In this document: positions 60,005 through 64,000 of the stretch, piece after piece | Position numbering within the stretch: the stretch's first letter is position 1 | Layout: every line of letters begins with the position of its first letter | From: Aptenodytes patagonicus | Taxonomy: Eukaryota; Chordata; Aves; Sphenisciformes; Spheniscidae | NCBI RefSeq assembly: GCF_965638725.1 | Contig: NC_134974.1 | Span: 1,116,001 to 1,180,000, forward strand | Reading direction: 5' to 3' | DNA: 64,000 bases | Notes under the pieces: model-generated | Database searches by the model: none | What the model saw: only the letters and a program-made list of their open reading frames with translations | What the model was told of the DNA's origin: nothing | Position numbers and translations under genes: made by a program

Positions 60005-62726
60005 ATGGAGCCGAGAGGCGCCAGGATGGGCTGGCTCTGCATCGCAGTGCTCTGCTCTGGAGCCGGTGAGTGGGGCTGGGGAGGGGGGGGGGGGGCCGGC
60101 CTTGGGTCTGGGGGCTCCCTCTATCTGTGGGGCTGGAGGGAGGAGGAGGAGGAGGAAGGGGTGATGTGAAGGCAGTGGGTGCAATGCCACGACGCCTTCC
60201 CAGGGGACCCTTTGCAGCAGGGCAGGATGCTTGCCCAGCTCTTTTGTGCGGGGCAAGGCTCAGGCCACCTGCTTTATTGCTTGTCTTGGGCCTGGCTCAT
60301 GTGCGGTGGGAGGATTGGGGTTTCCTGGGCTCCCCCAGCACCGAGCTGTACCGCAAACCCACGCCCTGGGCTCCCCGGCTCCTGCCCAGCCCTTTGCTGG
60401 CCAAGCAGCAGGGACCCTCGCTGACCGCCCAGCCCCTTTCACGGCAGGGAGCGTAGCGGCTGCAGGCCGGTTTGCTTAGGGACCCTGTTTTGCCACCGCA
60501 GAGCGCCTGTCCGTGCTGGCGCCGCTGCCAGTTGCCCAACCTCTGGCAGCTCCGTGGGGGGCCGCGTCAGCGTGACGCCACCCGGCAGCGTGTGGCCATG
60601 CACGACTTCCAACAAAGCCCTCGGCTTGGTCTCCCCGGCATCCACCGCAGCACTGCTGCCATTAGCACCTTCTTCGTTAGCGGAGCCATGCTATCCGCCC
60701 TGGCAGGATGTGGGACGGCAGCACCCGCCTGCTCAGGCGATGTCCCCCCAGCCCCCCACCTCTGCCCCACGTCACCCGAGGCCAGAGCGACGGGGGTTAG
60801 CTGTTTCTCGTGCCTACCTTGCCTTTCCCTAAGCCACGGTGCTGCGGGGCAGGCTGAGCTCTGGTGCGGGACCACGGTGGGGCCAGTGCAGCCCCCAGCT
60901 CCGCAGGTCCCTTCCTGACCCTTGGGGGCAGTTCTGGTTCGGGGAGGCATTAACGTGAATTAATGACCCTTGGTCCCAGCTCTCGTCCTCAAAGAAGAGG
61001 AGCCAGGGCATCAAAGTGATGACGTCCCGGCGCCCACGAGAGACCCCACCACAACCGCCGGGGTTGTGGACAAGCTGACGACGTGGCCAACGGTCACCCC
61101 AACTCCTCCTTGGACCAGGGACCCCATCACCAACCCTCTGCCGACACAAGCAGGCGCCGGGGGGAACAAAACCCGTGAGTCCCACAGAGAAAGGAAGAGA
61201 TGCGGCTTGGGGATGTGCCACCATCCTTGGAGGGTCCTGCATGCCCCAGAGACACCCCCCGCCCCCCACCCCCCTCCCGCCGCCCCTGGTGCCCCCAGCC
61301 ACCTTTGCGGGCAGCATGCCCACATCTCCTATCTCTTCCTATAGAAAATGCATCGCCTGTTCCCGTCAAGTACTGGTCCTCTGCCATTTTTGTGGTGGTT
61401 GCTCTGCTCGTGCTCTTCTTCACCTACCGGTGGACCAAGGGGGAAGGTGAGCTCCCCCGCCAGGGCACCTGCCTCTCCCCCCTTCGCTCAGCTGCGTGCT
61501 GGGTAAGCAGGAAAGGGTGACAGCCATCTCACAGCCCACATCCTCAAAGCATCGGAAGTGCTGCAAAAAAGTCAGTTATTCTGGTGCGGCTCGATGTGGG
61601 GGGGAGGAAGTCTGGCTTCGTGCTGTGGGGGGTGGTGGGGGGGGCAGGGTCAGGCCCTCGCACCAGCTGGATGCTGTCCCGAAAACCCCTTTGGCCACGG
61701 CTTAGCCCCATGGTGAGGGTTCCTCCTTGCTCAAATCTGGCTTTAAAAGTCGAGAAGTTTAACCCGTAACACCCTTTCCTGCTCAATTTTGCATCTCTCA
61801 GTGCCAGCTCTGCCCTTTCCGCTGCCGGGGCTTCTCTTTCTCTGCTTTAACACAAACCTCGAGCTTGAGGATTCTTTTTTTTTTCCTCCTGCAAAGCAAA
61901 ACCGAAAGCTGGCCAGCTCATCCCCCCACCACTGCCCTCTTCCCAGGAGGGTCTTGCCGGGCTTTTTGCAAAGCCCGGTCGGCCCCGCTGTTGTAACGCC
62001 TGTGTCTGCCCTGGCCTGCAGGAAGCCAGGACCGAGCCGCCTCTGCCAGCGACTCTTCCGGTGAGACGCAGTCAGCCCGAGCTCCGTGAGGCTGGGGCAT
62101 CTCGTTATACCATCGCTGACCCGGTCTCAGTGCCGCGATTCACATCCCAGCTCGTTGCATTGCAGATTTGGGAGCCCTGGACCACTTCCCTATCCACACC
62201 ACCACCCCAATAATCCCCACTTCCCAGGTGAGCCCGGCTGATGGGGATCCTCTCGCCGGCAACGCGTGAGCTGGGAGGGCTGAGAGCTGCTTTCCAGCCC
62301 CTGCATGGCTTTGGGCAAGCCCCAGCCCGTGCCTCAGTTTCCCCATCCACCGTAGCCGTGTGGTGCGGCGAAGGTGGGTGATGAGGATGCTCGGTGCAGC
62401 TCCTCAAGCAGCTGCTGCCTCTCTTGCAGGAGGAGAAGCGGCCAGAGAAAGCCCCCACCCCGGAACACGCCAAAACCACCCTCTGCCAGCCAGACCCCCC
62501 ACCGCCCCAGCTGCTGCTGCCCCAGGTATTTCACCCCAATGCACGGAGCCCTGGTGCCGGGGTTGGGGCTGCCAGCTGAGCCCCAGCCCCTCCAGCCCAG
62601 GAGGGTCCCTGGGGAGGGTTTGTAGCCCCCTCCCCCCCCCCAGCACCTGATTTTGCTTCTCCCCAGCCTGATACCCCCACAGCCGCCGGTGGTCCCCGCT
62701 GTTCCGGGGAGCCCAGTGCCAACTGA
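60005..62726 (+). CDS. Stalked membrane protein, probable decayed SLAM-family paralogue
   Basis: Seven exons can be joined with every phase consistent: 60005-60065 (signal peptide, MGWLCIAVLCSGA), 60980-61174 (Thr/Pro-rich stalk with TTTAGVV, TWPTVTPTPPW, N-glycosylation site NKT), 61345-61446 (membrane, YWSSAIFVVVALLVLFFTYRW), 62022-62060, 62166-62227, 62430-62525 and 62667-62726. They give 204 residues. From the membrane exon on, exon order and phases match the CD84-like gene next door (membrane exon 102 bases in both, then 1-1, 1-0, 0-0 and terminal exons). The Ig exons are missing and the tail has HTTTPIIPTSQ and KTTLCQPD where the neighbour has ITSMs, so no tyrosine remains. A V-like remnant (PTSGSSVGGRVSV) lies near 60540-60585 but soon closes. 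It could be a living Ig-less protein or a pseudogene. By position it would be SLAMF6. Confidence 0.45.
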
Positions 62727-64000
62727 AGGCTCCCAGGGAAGCCCAGTGGCTTCCAGACACCCCCAGGGAGCACGAAGCCACCCCCGAGGGGCAGCGCGGG
62801 GACCAAGCCGGGATGATGCTCCTGGCCAGGGGCCAGGCGGTGGCTGGGGGGGGCCACAAGCATCGTGTGCCCCCTCACACAAGTGTAAGTTTACAGCGTG
62901 CAAAGCCCTGAACAGAGAAAGCAACCCTTACTGGAAACAATGATACCTACTACAACTACATCTATTGTATCAGCAACACAACCAAATACGGAATTAAGCT
63001 TAAATTTTCTGGGGTGTAGATAGAATAAGATAGATGTTATACTAAGCTATGTAGGAAAGTAGCTCATTAAGTGCAAAAATAGTGTTATTATCAAAAATTA
63101 TGTGCTTCAGTTTCCTATAAAAACCCCAAAGAGTCTATGGGGCTACACTTCATTTCTAGCAAGACCACACATTCTACCTAACTTCTACCAGAACTACATT
63201 CTGGATAGGACTGAATGACAAACCACAATTAGATCCCGTAAGAATCCCTTCTCAAAAATATCTCTGGTTGCAAAGTAAACTATTTACTGTAAGTGACCGA
63301 GTCACTTCAGTGGCCTCTCCGACTGACTCCCTTAACAGAACGAGCGGAGTCCCAAAGGACAGAAAACACAAACCCCCCATGGAAATACAAGACATTTATC
63401 AAAAGCTGTATGAAGCAGCCTAATTAACACCTGAGTAGCTAGAACAAGAGTGAATTACAAACCATGACAAAAAACACCCCAGGAGCTGCATCGATAAAAA
63501 TAGATGAAAGCTATCAACCTTCCCTGAAAAACTCAAGAGAAGGTCTGAGCCAACAATAGACATCTTTGGGTACCAGATACCACATAGAAATATACTATAA
63601 GACAGAAAACAAAGAGACTGCCGTGGAGCACAAAGGTGGCTTTGGAAGAGGTTCTGACAGAACGAGAGGCATCATCACAGGGATTCGAGAAGTCCCGAAG
63701 ACGCCGCAGACACCAAACAAGTCTCGGGGATGCACTGAGTGCAAAAGGAAGTTGAACAAAGTACACATGTCCTCAGGGGACCAAAGGGAGACGCACTGAA
63801 TGCTTGAGAGGACAGAAAGACCAACCGGGGTAACAGATGCAGACTCAGGAAGGGGTCTGAGGGGAAAAGAGGGGTGCAAAGTGCCCCCCTGAGCTAGAAC
63901 AGGGCTCTGGGACATAGAGGATATCTCACGAGAGCTCGGCAACGGGAGCAGAGGAGTCCTGAGGGGGCCTGAGAGACCAAAGAAGCCTCACAGGTAACAA
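62727..64000. other. AT-rich right end, possible unidentified interspersed element
   Basis: From about 62885 composition changes abruptly to AT-rich and stays unlike the rest of the window to the end. A CCTATAAAAACC promoter-like box lies near 63114. The stretch around 63280-63360 and the purine-rich end at 63830-64000 resemble the layout of an LTR followed by a leader. I cannot identify a family, and the element would continue beyond the window. No gene is supported. Confidence 0.3.

Overview
The window looks like a bird microchromosome. It is very GC-rich, with long C/G runs and CpG-dense promoters. It carries CR1 LINE copies and one LTR of a kind familiar from bird genomes. Its genes correspond to two blocks of human chromosome 1q (1q22 and 1q23.3). 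I infer a region equivalent to chicken chromosome 25, but no species can be named from sequence alone. Genes are multi-exon, so the exon coordinates below come from reading splice sites, reading frame and known protein families by eye.

Block 1 (1-17.6 kb) keeps the mammalian order DPM3 (-), KRTCAP2 (-), TRIM46 (+), MUC1 (-). KRTCAP2 and TRIM46 are head-to-head over a shared CpG-rich promoter. DPM3 (dolichol-phosphate-mannose synthase subunit) and KRTCAP2 (oligosaccharyltransferase-associated) both serve ER glycosylation. TRIM46 is a neuronal microtubule-associated RING protein. MUC1 has a short Thr-rich mucin domain, a SEA domain with an intact cleavage site, a membrane segment and a conserved cytoplasmic tail. 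Its signal-peptide exon appears to lie in the 200-base assembly gap at 17623-17822.

Block 2 (20-63 kb) is a cluster of SLAM/CD2-family leukocyte receptors: a decayed V-set receptor (-); a short-tailed CD244-like receptor (-); CD244 (2B4) with four ITSMs (+); CD48, GPI-anchored (+); SLAMF1/CD150 (+); a CD84-like receptor with two ITSMs (+); and a small stalked membrane protein (+) with SLAM exon architecture but no intact Ig domain or ITSM tyrosine. The order CD244-CD48-SLAMF1-CD84 matches mammals, but LY9 and SLAMF7 are not found between CD244 and CD48.

The most striking feature is a 745-base inverted copy of the V-C2 exon cassette shared by CD244 and its divergently transcribed short-tailed neighbour. 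The introns are identical and nearly all exon differences change an amino acid. This suggests a paired-receptor system maintained by recent duplication or gene conversion.

Other content: CR1 LINE fragments at 38.86-40.37 kb and 52.97-53.63 kb, a solo LTR at 37.75-38.34 kb with a 5-base target duplication, minisatellites at 5.0-5.85, 17.8-18.25 and 19.05-19.57 kb, AT-rich islands that may be conserved noncoding elements, and an AT-rich unidentified segment at the right end.
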